A stretch of DNA of 36,354 nt from Candolleomyces eurysporus (GCA_027579435.1 JANBPK010001542.1:1-36354), one strand, 5' to 3'; counted from the stretch's first letter, positions 11,300-26,220 are shown. Notes: generated by a model from the letters alone, not told the origin. Translations and numbers: made by a program.

Positions 11300-12961
11300 T
11301 CAAGCTGCTTCCTTTAATTCCACTCCCCATCTTTTGAGAGTGGGAACTAGCTTGACGAAAAAGGTGTGAAGTGGATGATGCTTGGAATCCAGGCCCGAAA
11401 TGTCGATGAGCCTCAAAGGGCACTGGATCATCTTCAAGGATTCAAATATCTTATTTATCTTTGCGAGATCGACAGGGGAGCATCGGCGGTATGTATCCGT
11501 CTTGCCAATCAAGCGAAGGACCTGGAGCCTCGGAATTGGGAGCCACCGCCGGGGAGACTGAACAATCGCGAGTATGTCCGAGAGGTTCGACGGGCCCGGG
11601 TTATAGAGTGTTAAGTCCGTCACACTGGGCATTGTCTGACCTTCGAACAAACCCTCCCTGGCAAGAGAAAGGTCTCCATTCAGAGTGATTCTGGCTTCTG
11701 CTGGGCCATCGATCTTCCTCAAAACACCGGAGAATACACGAGCGACGCCAGTGGGGTACGGCAGATGCGCGGAGGGTTTTGACCCATCGTCAATGGTGCG
11801 AAGTCGAAGAAAGTATGGTGAGTTCGCATCACTTGGCGCGTAAGGTACCATCTTGAAAGAACCCAACCCCGAATCCCAAAGTTCTATGTCGAAAAAAAGC
11901 GCCCGAGGTATGTCTTGCCACGTCCTCATTGTCTCCACCAGAGCGGACCCCCAACTTGCTTTATATTCCAATATAAAAAGATAGTCGAAACGAAAATCGA
12001 AAGAGCAGTCGGGGTGGGCTTGCACTTGAGCAAGAAAAACCCGGAAAGAGTACATGCTGGAAATGAAAATGACGTGTTTCAGCTGAGGTAGCCTTAACGT
12101 TACTTGCGACGGGATTGTTGATTCGGGATTTGTGTCTTGAGAANTTTTTTCTCGTTTGAACGTGAAGCAGTTCCAATGCCGGAAGGCTCGAGAGTTTGCG
12201 GAAATTATCGGTGCAGAGAATCATGTCGTCGGGTTCGTCGTTCACAAGATGAAGACCCCGCAAATTGCCGAAATATCCAGATGGAAGGATTGGACCGTAT
12301 CGAATTTGAAGGTTTTGTAGTCGGGGCGCATGGGTCAAAGGTTGTACGAATTCGGGGGAATTGGGTTCCATATGTGTTCGAAGGCGTTCGATGGACCAAT
12401 GTTCCAATAGAGGGGCATCGATACCAGAGTTCCCCAGTCGAGCGAAAGCCGCATCCACATCGTTATAGAGCGCGTGTAAGTCTAAGGATCGGATTCTGGG
12501 GATATACCGGAAGACATGGTCAACGTTCGTGATACGGTTAGTTGGCCACCAGGCTCGGTTATGTCGAGCTCTGGGAGGGGGGAGGAAGTACGGATCCATT
12601 TCCACCTTCACATCAAGGGGAAAGCCATTCGACCGAAGGACGACTTCATCGAGCCACTGCCCTTGCGATGCCCCGCCTAGCATGATCTTCGACCAAAATG
12701 GCCCATAATCCAGCACCTTGGCCCGCCACTCAGTGCAGACTTGCGCAACTGAAAGGGGGGGGAAGGTCCGGGGTTTCCAAAATCGAGTAATCCTGGTAGA
12801 ATAGATCGCTGGACAGGATCATACAGATTCTCATAAAAACTTCAGTAGGAAGTTTGCGTATTGGACACGCAGTCCCTCGGTCGACGTCGTCGTTGGCCAC
12901 TGTTACGATCGATGTTGAGAAACTTTGCCACAGTGATGTACGTAGGAACCCGGAACTCACT
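11300..12961 (-). CDS. F-box / LRR-like protein with two apparent frame breaks
   Basis: An N-terminal F-box (L-P-T-E-V-F-M-R-I-C-M-I-L ... V-C-T-E-W-R) is followed by a long leucine-rich-repeat-like region ending near S-G-L-D-S. F-box proteins recruit substrates to SCF ubiquitin ligases. The protein aligns along its whole length with the plus-strand gene at 20206-21735: both have D-L-F-Y-x-D, E-T-P-D-L-P, F-W-[ST]-K-I-M-L-G-G and P-L-D-V-K-V. Two things break the frame: a run of eight G (plus strand) at 12755-12762, where the paralog predicts seven, and an N at 12144. Discounting one base at each place gives a continuous 532-residue frame. This could be assembly error or a recent pseudogene. 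No ordinary in-frame ATG precedes the F-box; the best model joins A at 12961 to TG at 12899-12898 across an intron (12960-12900), giving M-A-N-D-D-V-D. Confidence 0.75.
12900..12960 (-). other. Inferred 61-nt intron that splits the start codon
   Basis: Donor GTGAGT (12960-12955) and acceptor AACAG (ending at 12900) flank 61 nt. Splicing joins the A at 12961 to TG at 12899-12898 and creates the only plausible ATG in frame with the F-box. The paralog at 20206 has a 56-nt intron (20140-20195) ending ten bases before its ATG, so the intron position looks ancestral. Confidence 0.5.
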
Positions 12962-13361
12962 CTGAGGAAATAAAGAAGGGTGCACGAGCGGTTTCTTGTA
13001 GTTGAGGGGCTTCGACCTCGTGGACACGCTGACTGAAAGCGTCCAAAAAGGGCTTTCCACGTTACTCGCGATTCCAGGACAAAGGACTATATTCCCACAC
13101 TGACTATGAAATGGGCGCCTATGACCCTGGGCCTCTCATTGCGCACGATGGCGATCGGTTTCTCGCAGTCGTCTACTGCGAGACCCGGCTCATATGATCA
13201 GAGCCCTGATCGTGTTGGGGCCCTCTGCTCTCACCTGAATGCATCATAATATCCGAGGAATCTCCAAGGGGGGTAGACAGCGCACCAAGGGGCCGGACTA
13301 CCGGCGAACGAGTATAAGAGTCTGAACATCCGTGACGGGTTCTGACTTCTTCTTTTCTCAA
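12962..13361. promoter_or_regulatory. Divergent promoter region, F-box gene / GH5 gene
   Basis: About 400 nt separate the two divergent genes. On the GH5 side a TATA-like element sits at 13313-13318 and a pyrimidine-rich CTTCTTCTTTTCTC tract directly precedes the start codon, a common layout in filamentous fungi. The 5' exon of the F-box transcript should begin inside this region. Confidence 0.45.
13313..13318 (+). promoter_or_regulatory. TATA-like box of the GH5 gene
   Basis: The sequence TATAAG lies 44 nt before the ATG at 13362. It is followed by a CT-rich tract at about 13347-13360, which is a frequent fungal initiator context. Assigned from position and composition only. Confidence 0.4.
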
Positions 13362-15069
13362 ATGTCTTTCCTGAAGGTTGATGGGACCAGGGTCGTCGAT
13401 GCTTCAGGCAATGAAGTCGTCTTGCACGGCGCAGGATTGGGTGGTTGGATGACGTGAGCGCTCTCATTCTCCTCTATTAATACTCCTGACTGACATCGTT
13501 CTAGGATGGAGAATTTCATCTCAGGTATATCATAATAGGTTCTATGTTGAGTGCTCTTGAATCTCAGTCCCTGCTTGACTTCAGGATTTCCTGGGTGCGA
13601 GTTCCAAATTCGAGAAGCCCTAACCGACACCATTGGAAAGGAGAAGGCAGAGTTCTTCTTCGATAAGGTTCGTACTGGTTCACTGATTCGATTAAACATT
13701 TTTCCTAACTACCGACTAGTTCTTGGAACATTTCTTCGCGGAACCAGACGCCATTTTCTTCAAATCACTCGGTCTGAATTGCATAAGGATTGCCGTGGGT
13801 TACAGGCACTTCCAAGGTACGCCTGTTGCCCTCTCTCACTTCGTGACTATATCTCCCTTGAATAGATGACCTTAACCCTCGAGTCCTCAAGCCCAATTGC
13901 TTCAAGCACCTCGACCGTGCCATATCCCTCTGTGCCAAACACTCCATCTATACCGTCATCGACGTACACACGGCTCCAGGTGGCCAAAGTGGAGGATGGC
14001 ACGCAGACGGCGGAACCCACCTGGGCTACTTCTGGACTCACAAAGACTTCCAAGATAGCCTTGTCTGGCTCTGGGAGCAACTCGCAACCCACTATAAAGA
14101 CAACCCCTGGATCGCTGGATACAATGTCTTGAACGAGCCTGCAGATCCTCATCCGCAACATCAAGGGTTGATCAATCTGTACGACAGGTTGCACGAGACC
14201 ATCCGAGCCATTGACGAGAACCACATCATATTCTTGGATGGAAACACCTTCGCAACGGATTTCACAAAGTTTCCGGAGGATGCTGGTACTCGATGGAGGA
14301 ATACTGCCTATGCCATCCATGACTACGCGGTCTTTGGTTTTCCAAATTCACCGGAGCCGTATACAGGGTCAGAAGCGCAGAAGGATCGCCTCGTAAAAAC
14401 GTATAAGCGCAAGCGAGAGTGGATAGATCAACATGGGCTTTGTGTGTGGAATGGAGAATGGGGCCCTGTCTATGCCAGGGCAGAGTACGATGGCGATGCT
14501 ACAGACGATATCAATACTCGTCGGTATGCAGTGCTCAGAGATCAGCTCGAAATCTACGAAAAGGTTAGCTTGTATCTCGGCTTAGCTATGCCACTTTTAC
14601 TCACTACATTACCTACTAGGATCGCTTGAGCTGGTCAATCTGGCTCTACAAAGACATAGGCTTCCAAGGGATGGTACACGTCTCCCCATCCACTCCGTAC
14701 CGACGCCATTTTGCACAGTTCCTCGCGAAGAAACACCGACTCGCCGTCGACGCCTGGGGCAAGGACGACAAAGACGTCAAACACGTCTATCAGCCTATCA
14801 TCTCTCTCATTGAGAATTCGGTGGCAGATCCCAAATACTTGAAACTCTACCCACCACTGTGGACCCTCCCGGAACGTGTCACCAGGATATCGAGAACGAT
14901 CATGTTGGCCGAGTTTATGGTTCAAGAGTGGGCAGACCTGTTCAAGGGTATGGATGAAACACAACTGGAAGATCTTGCCAAGAGCTTCGCGTTCGAGAAT
15001 TGCTTGAAGAGAGACGGGTTGAACGAAATCCTGACAGCGCACGCTGCACGAGTAGCAAAAAGGGCATAA
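13362..15069 (+). CDS. GH5 family glucanase, cytosolic Exg3-like
   Basis: Six exons (13362-13453, 13505-13524, 13585-13667, 13720-13816, 13866-14563, 14620-15069) total 1,440 nt, giving 479 residues. The opening M-S-F-L-K-V-D-G-T-R-V-V-D and L-H-G-A-G-L-G-G-W-M are typical of exo-beta-1,3-glucanase-type GH5 enzymes. The acid/base glutamate is in V-L-N-E-P and the nucleophile probably in W-N-G-E-W-G; I-D-V-H-T-A-P-G also fits the family. There is no signal peptide, so the enzyme should stay in the cell, as described for fission yeast Exg3, the class it most resembles. About 130 residues after the barrel form a helical extension rich in charged residues that secreted family members lack. Likely role: hydrolysis of beta-glucans or glucosides inside the cell; substrate uncertain. 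The stop lies only 83 nt from the stop of the convergent helicase gene. Confidence 0.9.
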
Positions 15070-15152
15070 TTCTAAATGTACACGCAGGCGAAATACAAAT
15101 AACAATAATATGGAGCAAAGGGTGAGATGAGCAACAAAGGTATCGACAAGAA

Positions 15153-19864
<4,712 letters not shown>

Positions 19865-20205
19865 GTTGTCGTTGACAACTTTCAGGTCACAGACCCGTGG
19901 TTGTCGTGCAGCGTTGACTGTGGATGTGACTCGGAGGTGACTAACCTGAGCGCGCTAGTAGGGGGCCGTGTCCGGGCCGCGCGCTGGCTCCGAGTTCCTG
20001 GTAGGCGCTCAGTCCTAGCCAGTGAGAACCCACCTTTGCCGCTGCCACCAACCCACCACCATCGCCTGCATCCCATCCAACGCAACAAGCTTCTGGCTGC
20101 CCTGAAAATTAGACTTGGGACGACAAGAAAGTCCAAAGGGTGAGCCTGATGCGTGTCTATGAATGCATTTACTTCTAACTAACCCTTGAATTCAGAGCTT
20201 CGCTC
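19865..20205. promoter_or_regulatory. Divergent promoter region, SNF2 gene / second F-box gene
   Basis: About 340 nt separate the two divergent start codons. The F-box side holds a probable 5'-UTR intron at 20140-20195: donor GTGAGC, a CTAAC branch-like sequence near 20177-20182, and acceptor TTCAG. A CACC-rich tract is seen near 20040-20060. No TATA box stands out. Confidence 0.45.
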
Positions 20206-21735
20206 ATGGATCTTCCCCCTGTCGCTCCAATCTCCAGGTTTCCAGTGGAAGTACTGACGAGGATACTCATGGTTCTCAACGACGACTTGTTCTACGAGGA
20301 TCATTCGCCTTTCGAAACACCAGATCTACCTCTGCTCTCCGTAACTCAGGTCTGTGCCGAATGGCGGAAGATCCTTCTCAACTACCCAGTATTCTGGACC
20401 AAGATCATGCTTGGCGGAGTATCACAAAAGCGGTTGCTCGAGCATATGGCTACACACGCGCGCGGCTTGCCCCTCGACGTAAAGGTCTACGTGGACCCGT
20501 ACTACGATCTCTACAGCACACGCACAACGAATATAGATCATGTTTGGGGCCGAGCTGCGAAGATCCGTTCTCTGTGTATTCGAGCAAGTCTACCCGACAT
20601 GACGTATTCCTGCCTCGGCCGCCATGGAACCGTTATCGGGGCACCGCTGCTGGAACGCTTGACTCTCGAAACCAACCGAGATGCCAATTTCCCTGCCAAT
20701 ACAGTCGACAAGGTTTTGTATCAAATCAAAGCGCCGAGACTCAGGGAATTTGCTAGCTTCAACCACCCCCTGCCTCAGTGTTCCCTATTTCCCAGCACCT
20801 TGCAAGAGCTGCACTTCGTGGGGGAGGTGGCAAAGAGCTCACATTTGCTCCAGTATCTCCCCCAATTCTCTGAGCTGAAGCGCCTGACCTTGCGAAGCGT
20901 ATTCGCTGATGCTCTTCCATCGGCAGCACAACCAATTCATCTTCCTGGTTTAATGGAACTCAAGTTGCATACAAACATCGAGCCTCTACTATACCTGCTT
21001 ACCAACACGAAAGTACATCCCCACTGCAAGTTCGACCTCTGTCTTGATTTCTGTCGTCCACGAGGATCCCTTTTGGGCGACCTTGCCACAGCCATTGGAG
21101 AAAAGGCGAGATGTGTATTACGAGGCCATCCATCGGAGGATCCGGCTCTCGATCTGGAACTCTGGAAGGCGGGGAAAGTGATCTTCCGACTACTTGCCGG
21201 CTCAGTCAACGCATCGCCTCCTCACCTTCAAATATCCATTCACGACAGCCGAAACGACTTAACCCTGACTCAAAATGCCGGGGTATTTCTTATTTTACTG
21301 CAGCATATTCCTGCCGTGGCCATTTTGAAGATCAGGGTGTTCGGATCGTTCGACTGTTGCCTCACACCCATTTTCGTGGCTGCTCCGATGCAGACTGTCA
21401 CGGACCTTACACTTTACGACCCCCAACCTTACATTTGGACCGAAATCTGCACTTTCAAGCATACCCTTCCCTCCTTCCTTCCACTCCAGTCATTACAGGT
21501 TCTCCGTATTGCTGGCAAGACGAATACGATGTCGCGAATCAAGGGCTCCAAATTGACTGGCTTGACGGGTATCAAACAACTTCTCAGCAGTGTGAGGTAT
21601 CGAGCCTCCACTTCTTTTCCGCTCAAAGTCATCGATATCTGTGGCCTGGATTCGCAGGACCCGCTCCATGCTGCTCTTAGCGAGGCTGCGCCTACCTTGG
21701 AGCAGCTTGGTGTCGAGCTCCAGTGCGGGCCATAA
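20206..21735 (+). CDS. F-box / LRR-like protein, intronless coding region
   Basis: A single 1,530-nt frame gives 509 residues. The F-box occupies about residues 5-60 (F-P-V-E-V-L-T-R-I-L ... V-C-A-E-W-R-K-I-L), followed by a leucine-rich region of irregular repeats. The end (S-L-Q-V-L-R-I-A-G-K-T ... I-C-G-L-D-S) matches the end of the minus-strand gene at 11300-12961. F-box proteins act as substrate receptors in SCF ubiquitin ligases; the substrate cannot be read from sequence. The coding frame is intact, in contrast to its paralog. A 5'-UTR intron is predicted just upstream. Such families are large and fast-evolving in Agaricomycetes. Confidence 0.88.
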   Translation: MDLPPVAPISRFPVEVLTRILMVLNDDLFYEDHSPFETPDLPLLSVTQVCAEWRKILLNYPVFWTKIMLGGVSQKRLLEHMATHARGLPLDVKVYVDPYYDLYSTRTTNIDHVWGRAAKIRSLCIRASLPDMTYSCLGRHGTVIGAPLLERLTLETNRDANFPANTVDKVLYQIKAPRLREFASFNHPLPQCSLFPSTLQELHFVGEVAKSSHLLQYLPQFSELKRLTLRSVFADALPSAAQPIHLPGLMELKLHTNIEPLLYLLTNTKVHPHCKFDLCLDFCRPRGSLLGDLATAIGEKARCVLRGHPSEDPALDLELWKAGKVIFRLLAGSVNASPPHLQISIHDSRNDLTLTQNAGVFLILLQHIPAVAILKIRVFGSFDCCLTPIFVAAPMQTVTDLTLYDPQPYIWTEICTFKHTLPSFLPLQSLQVLRIAGKTNTMSRIKGSKLTGLTGIKQLLSSVRYRASTSFPLKVIDICGLDSQDPLHAALSEAAPTLEQLGVELQCGP

Positions 21736-22932
21736 GGCTCTTTCTGCCGATATTTCATGTCGCCTGTCTCTTTGTTTTGATCCGTAGTGTCCGTCGAACA
21801 GCACTTTCTTTCTTTCGGTCCATCGAGGATATCTTCCAATTCAGCTTAGCTTTGTAGACGTAGTTCATAGCAACATTTGTGACAACGCCTTTCTTGATCA
21901 GTCAATCCAACTGGGTCTTTCCTTGAAAGTGCCGTTTACCAATTTACCGATCAACCCCAGCTTCCACGACAATCATTTGTTTGATAAGGAGGAGTTTGCT
22001 TGGACCATTGTACACCGATTGCCATATGTATGTCTTGGCGCTCACAACGATACCTACATAGCTTCGATATATTTGCTAATTGGTCGAACCCACCAACGGA
22101 GCCCTCTTCTATTTCTCAAAAGAGATTGCGGAGTGCTCAACACACCACACTTACCAAGAGCTTTTGGCAATAGTATACTGTATTGGGTTCCATGGTGGCC
22201 GCCTGCAGTCGCCTTGTTGGGAGTTGGCGGTTGTTCACTTTGGTGCTGCCTCGAAAAGCGACTCGATGGCAGACATAATGCACTTGGCACAAGCTCAAGT
22301 AGAACGCAGTTGAAAGTCTAGCCCCGTTTCTGAGCTCAGAAAATCAGAGCCACTGATTTCAAGGGCACCATAGAAGTCCTCTTGTCCTTTTTTCGTTGTG
22401 AGAGGATCATGAACTCGAAATTCTAGCAAGGACCAATACACCATGAGATATTTGTCCCTATTTATATTTCTCAGCGCTCTATTTATCTACTACACCTCCA
22501 TGAGACCGTACGGCCCCATACGTCCTTTCTTAAGCTTGCCCAAGTTTGCATCCGCGGCTCCGCTGGCCTGTGATCCGGTAGACCGTGCTCCGATCAGTGA
22601 TGCGTCCAGACCAAAGAATTGCCATACGGAGCGAGGGAAGATGGCTTGTGGTGGGCGCTGTTTCACGGGGATTCCGCTGATCTCTTTCCTTGAGCTCCAG
22701 GTGTCCTTCATGGGTAGGCTCTCCGCCATAAATCACGGCTGTCGCTGAACGGTGGATATTCAACAAGCTNAAAAACCTACGCACGATATCTACCACAAGA
22801 CGCCGATATGTATCGTGAACTGCGGAAAATCATGCTTACCCCTCATAGCCGCTTGGTCGCGCTGATGCTGCGTGTGACAAATAAATCCTACCCTTGGTCG
22901 TCATGTTGGCTGGCAATACCGCCGGGCTGTCC
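21736..22932. other. Gene-poor stretch between F-box and membrane-protein genes
   Basis: About 1.2 kb without a gene I can support. Several overlapping open frames of 70-130 codons occur on both strands, none with a start, splice pattern or domain that convinces me. One frame at 22080-22313 has a faint RNase H-like motif and is listed separately. There is an N at 22770 beside an A run. The right part should hold the promoter and first exon of the next gene. Confidence 0.4.
22080..22313 (+). pseudogene. Possible relic of a retroelement RNase H domain
   Basis: In this frame a short segment reads Y-F-S-K-E-I-A-E-C followed by H-T-Y-Q-E-L-L-A-I-V-Y. This order resembles the F-S-[RK]-x-L ... [KY]-E-L-L-A-I-V block of LTR-retrotransposon RNase H. 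The frame is blocked upstream by a stop, and I see no reverse transcriptase motif, integrase or LTR nearby. Seventy-odd codons are little evidence, so this may be chance or an exon of an unknown gene. Confidence 0.25.
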
Positions 22933-24656
22933 AGTGATGGGAGTATTCAGCTCTCTGTCTTTCACTTTCTCCACCAGTGTTCTTCGTGGGTCTATCCCTC
23001 TATTTATTCCACTCCTTTTCGCTTCAATCATTAGCTGCTTGGGACCCCATCATGTCTGGGACTCGCTGGGTCCTCCTTGACGATACACACCCCAGCATCA
23101 CATACACAGGGCCTTGGTTCGAGAGAAATGACGGGTTTAATATGGGGAATTGGGGTGCGCCCTATGGTGGATCTCAGCACGGAATAAACGAGACGGGGAG
23201 TCTCTCGTTTCCCTTCACAGGTGCGCGACACCGCCCAGCATACGACCTCTATCTGATCGGGTCGACCTACCCACCGCTATAAAGGAACCCGAGTGCGGGT
23301 TCTTGGAACTAGCGCTGTTCGAAACTCTTCAGGTGTCATCGATCCCACCTGGACGTGTATCGTAGGCGTCAGCCAAATCGAACCCAACCCACCTTGGACG
23401 GCTTCAATCAACAACTGGCCGCTATGCGACAGTCCAACGTACACCCCTGGTCAATACACACTCACCCTCAACACGGTTTCGACGGAAAACACAAATTTAT
23501 GGTTCGACCAGGTTCGGTATCTGCCACTCGCTAACATGAGCTCAAGCTTGACGGGCGCTACGGTTATCGTTGAGCACAACGATCCCACTGTTCAATATGC
23601 CTCTGGAAATTGGCAGAAGCTAACAGAAAGTGCGATGATGACGCTGCAAACCGGTGCTGTGGTGACGGTCAAGTTCACTGGTATGCTGATTGACTCTGAA
23701 CACAGCTTTGCGTTACTGAAATGTTCGTAGGCACGAAACTCAGCTGGGTCGGCTGGACACCAAGCGGGTTTCCTACACAAAATTCTGAAGCCAGTTACTC
23801 CATCGACGGCCAGCCAGCGACCACATTCCAAATACGCGCCCTGCCTTCTGGCTCAGCTGCACTGTACAATCAACACCTCTTTGAAACCCCCGAGCTTCCA
23901 ACTGGCGAACACACCCTCACCGTTACGCATCGTGGTCCATCAGCACCGCTTACGCTTGACCACCTCCTCATCCAAAACGGCGATATCATTCTTCCTGGCG
24001 GTGGAGGTCAAAATCCAGGCACGAGTATTGAAGGACTTGACGCATCCAGCGCCGCAACTGGGACCCCCAACCCAAACTCTAGTCAGACTCCAAGTTCAGC
24101 TGGCCCACCGGTTGGGGCGATCGTAGGCGGTGCTATCGGCGGGGCTGCCTTCGTCCTTTTCTGTGTTCTCGGGTTAATATGGTGCTTGCGGAGAAGGAAA
24201 CGAGAGAAGATCACCAGGGTAAATCTCAATACACCAGGAGCTGCCACGACCCTCCCTGCTCCATTTTCCCAGGTTACACCGTTCCAGTACAGCAGCCTAG
24301 GCAATCAATCGACGTATTCGATGTCTGGGTTGAGCCAGGTGAATCTTACCTCGGCGCATCCTAATCCTGCAGGGTGGGCACCGTCGACGCCAGGAGCGTA
24401 CCAGGATGTATCCTCCCCTTCGTTCGGCCCTCGGCAGGTGCACCGGGACCAGAAGATTCGGCCTAATCGATCACAGCACATTGAATTGTCGCCATTTAAT
24501 TCTTCCAACGCATTCAGTGATACCAGCTCGTCTTCTGGCCCACGGTCATCGAATGCCCACCTCGTTCACCACAAAGACAGCGGCATTCGTCTCACATCAG
24601 ATCGATTGCCAGAGCCCGAGATCATCGATGTTCCCCCTTCGTATACGCCATCATGA
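22933..24656 (+). CDS. Single-pass membrane protein with beta-rich ectodomain and PPxY-like tail
   Basis: The conservative start is ATG 23052, with exons 23052-23220, 23285-23680 and 23731-24656 (496 residues). The frame is open leftwards to 22978 and encodes a hydrophobic leader (F-F-V-G-L-S-L-Y-L-F-H ... Q-S-L-A-A) just after a CCACCAG acceptor. Joining A at 22933 to TG at 22978-22979 would create an ATG there and give 521 residues, so I chose that start, with caution. The ectodomain has two related beta-rich parts separated by T-P-G-Q-Y-T-L-T-L / T-G-E-H-T-L-T-V strands, each resembling a sugar-binding-type sandwich. A Ser/Pro linker, a helix (V-G-A-I-V-G-G-A-I-G-G-A ... L-I-W-C-L) and a stop-transfer R-R-R-K-R follow. 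The cytosolic tail is Ser/Asn-rich and ends D-V-P-P-S-Y-T-P-S. The layout suggests a type I surface sensor or adhesin; the ligand is unknown. Confidence 0.85.
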
Positions 24657-25376
24657 CACCAATCCACCTATTAGTAGCAGCCCCCATCCCCGTCCCACGT
24701 TCGATTCCAGACTCGGACACTGTTGTTTTTCCTTACCGTTACAGTCGCTCTCTTGTCTTACCACACTCGTTATTTACGAACGTATTTTATACGCACACTG
24801 TAGTATTATTCTATGCCATTCAAGCATTCCACGGAGATCCCTTGTATATCGGCGATTGAAAGTGGAGATATTCATTCCTTATTCCCCGCTAGTACAAGTT
24901 GATGAGTTTGCACCCTCGCGATCGTGATGTGCGGNCCCCCTTATCTCTTCTATCCTCCTTGCCCCTAAACTGAGGCAGCTATCAGAACACCAAAAATCCT
25001 TGGCCTCGAGACATAAGGCCAACCGACTTCGCCGTAGGCGTTGATCATGATTGGGTCCTGCAAGACTCAGGTCGCAGGCCTCACGTCTTTCTTCTCACCC
25101 CAATGCCGCCTTTCTTCCTTCAGGCAGAAATCAGGATAAATTACAGGGATTTGAAGCGCCTAGCTTTGGGAAGGTGAACGATGAAGGTGAAATAGCCCAA
25201 GATAAAGCAGGGATAATGCCAGGACAGGGAACATGAACTAGGACCCTCTAAATTAGGCTTAGCGCCTAGGCTAGTGACGATTAGGAAACCAACGAGATGA
25301 CGATTATCACCATCTAAATCGATCTGTCCTTGGCCACCGACCGTTTCCCAGCATTCTCCGCCGATCACAACACAAT
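24657..25376. other. Intergenic region; source of the duplicated flank
   Basis: This holds the 3' flank of the membrane-protein gene and the promoter of the first MYND gene. Sequence from about 24740 is repeated from 26871 onward, in front of the second MYND gene (shared landmarks: TCGCTCTCTTGT, GGAGATCC.TTGTATATCG.CGATTGAA, TGATGTGCGG). An N lies at 24935 beside a C run. A segment AGCGCCTAGG at 25261-25270 is conserved before the second gene. Confidence 0.6.
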
Positions 25377-26220
25377 ATGGCTGACTCTTTCCCTATGGAT
25401 GGTTGGAAANCTATGTCAGAATTGTTTTGTGCGGGAGGGCGAGTTGAAGGAAAAGGGACAGAAGCTCTTACGCTGCGGTGCATGCAAGAGAGCATCTTAC
25501 TGCGTGAGCATATTGGCCATTCTCTCTCCACTAGCAAGCTAACGGTGAACGTATCAAAGTCTCCAGAATGTCAAAGGCTTCACTGGAAAACTCACAAACC
25601 CTTCTGTTTGATGAACCGACAAGCGGATGCCAACTTCGATAGGAACGACCCACATGGGCTCCAAATGGCTGAAATCGAAAACCACTACAAGCAATGGATC
25701 CTGGTAGGGGTATTGTTCTTCTCGATCCCCAAAGTGTCCTCGTAATGCTGATGTCCAGGAATATCGGGGCATGCTATACCATGCCCTCTACTGCGGCTTC
25801 GAACTCAAGCAGCACCCCGAAAACATTTCGCGAAACATCTTAACCATCACGCTTTCACCTAACTTCCTCCCAGGTCAGAATGAAGTCGACCCCAAGAGAT
25901 CCTTCACTGTGGTTTCCGTGGAAGTCGAGTTGATCGCAGAGATCCCTCACCTCCAAGTGCGAGCAACGGCGGAACAGCTGTTCGCGCGAATCCCAGAGCT
26001 CCAGAAACGTAATCCCACCGTCCTAGGGTTTGGCCTTATCTACATCGTCATCCCAGTTGCCAACCAAGAGAATATTCAACACATCGTACCCTGGGGCCCT
26101 GTCGACAAAGCCGAGATCGGCCCCCTCGGGCGCGTGCCGGTAAATCCTAATTGGAAGAAAGACTTGATAACGTGTGTTAGGAATGGTACTCCACTTGGCC
26201 TGTTGTTAAAACGGAACTGA
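25377..26220 (+). CDS. MYND zinc-finger protein, copy A
   Basis: Three exons (25377-25503, 25560-25703, 25759-26220) total 732 nt once the N at 25410 is left out, giving 243 residues. The N-terminal MYND finger is complete: C-Q-N-C, then C-G-A-C-K, Y-C-S-P-E-C-Q and H-W-K-T-H-K-P-F-C. MYND fingers bind proline-rich peptides in partner proteins. The rest is a conserved domain of about 160 residues (F-L-P-G-Q, R-A-T-A-E-Q, V-N-P-N-W-K-K-D-L) that I do not recognise; no SET domain is present. The exon 1/2 boundary cuts the finger at Y-C|S-P, exactly as in copies B and C. It lacks about five residues in the linker relative to copy B. Copies A and B are more alike than either is to C. Localisation is unknown. 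Confidence 0.85.

Noticed and set aside
13847..14320. 157-codon minus-strand frame inside the GH5 gene
   Set aside because: It lies antisense to the main GH5 catalytic exon, whose motifs are unambiguous.
9118..15069. Idea that the PLP enzyme, F-box and GH5 genes form a metabolic cluster
   Set aside because: Their roles are unrelated, orientations are mixed, and no tailoring enzyme, transporter or pathway regulator is present.
21111..21680. 189-codon second frame within the intact F-box gene
   Set aside because: It overlaps the paralog-supported F-box frame and shows no independent conservation.
22443..22748. 101-codon frame with a hydrophobic start that resembles a signal peptide
   Set aside because: The rest of the frame has no domain and no splice partner; the hydrophobic start alone is weak evidence.
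25051..25236. Short open frame upstream of MYND copy A
   Set aside because: The matching position in the duplicated unit does not keep the frame, so it is unlikely to be coding.
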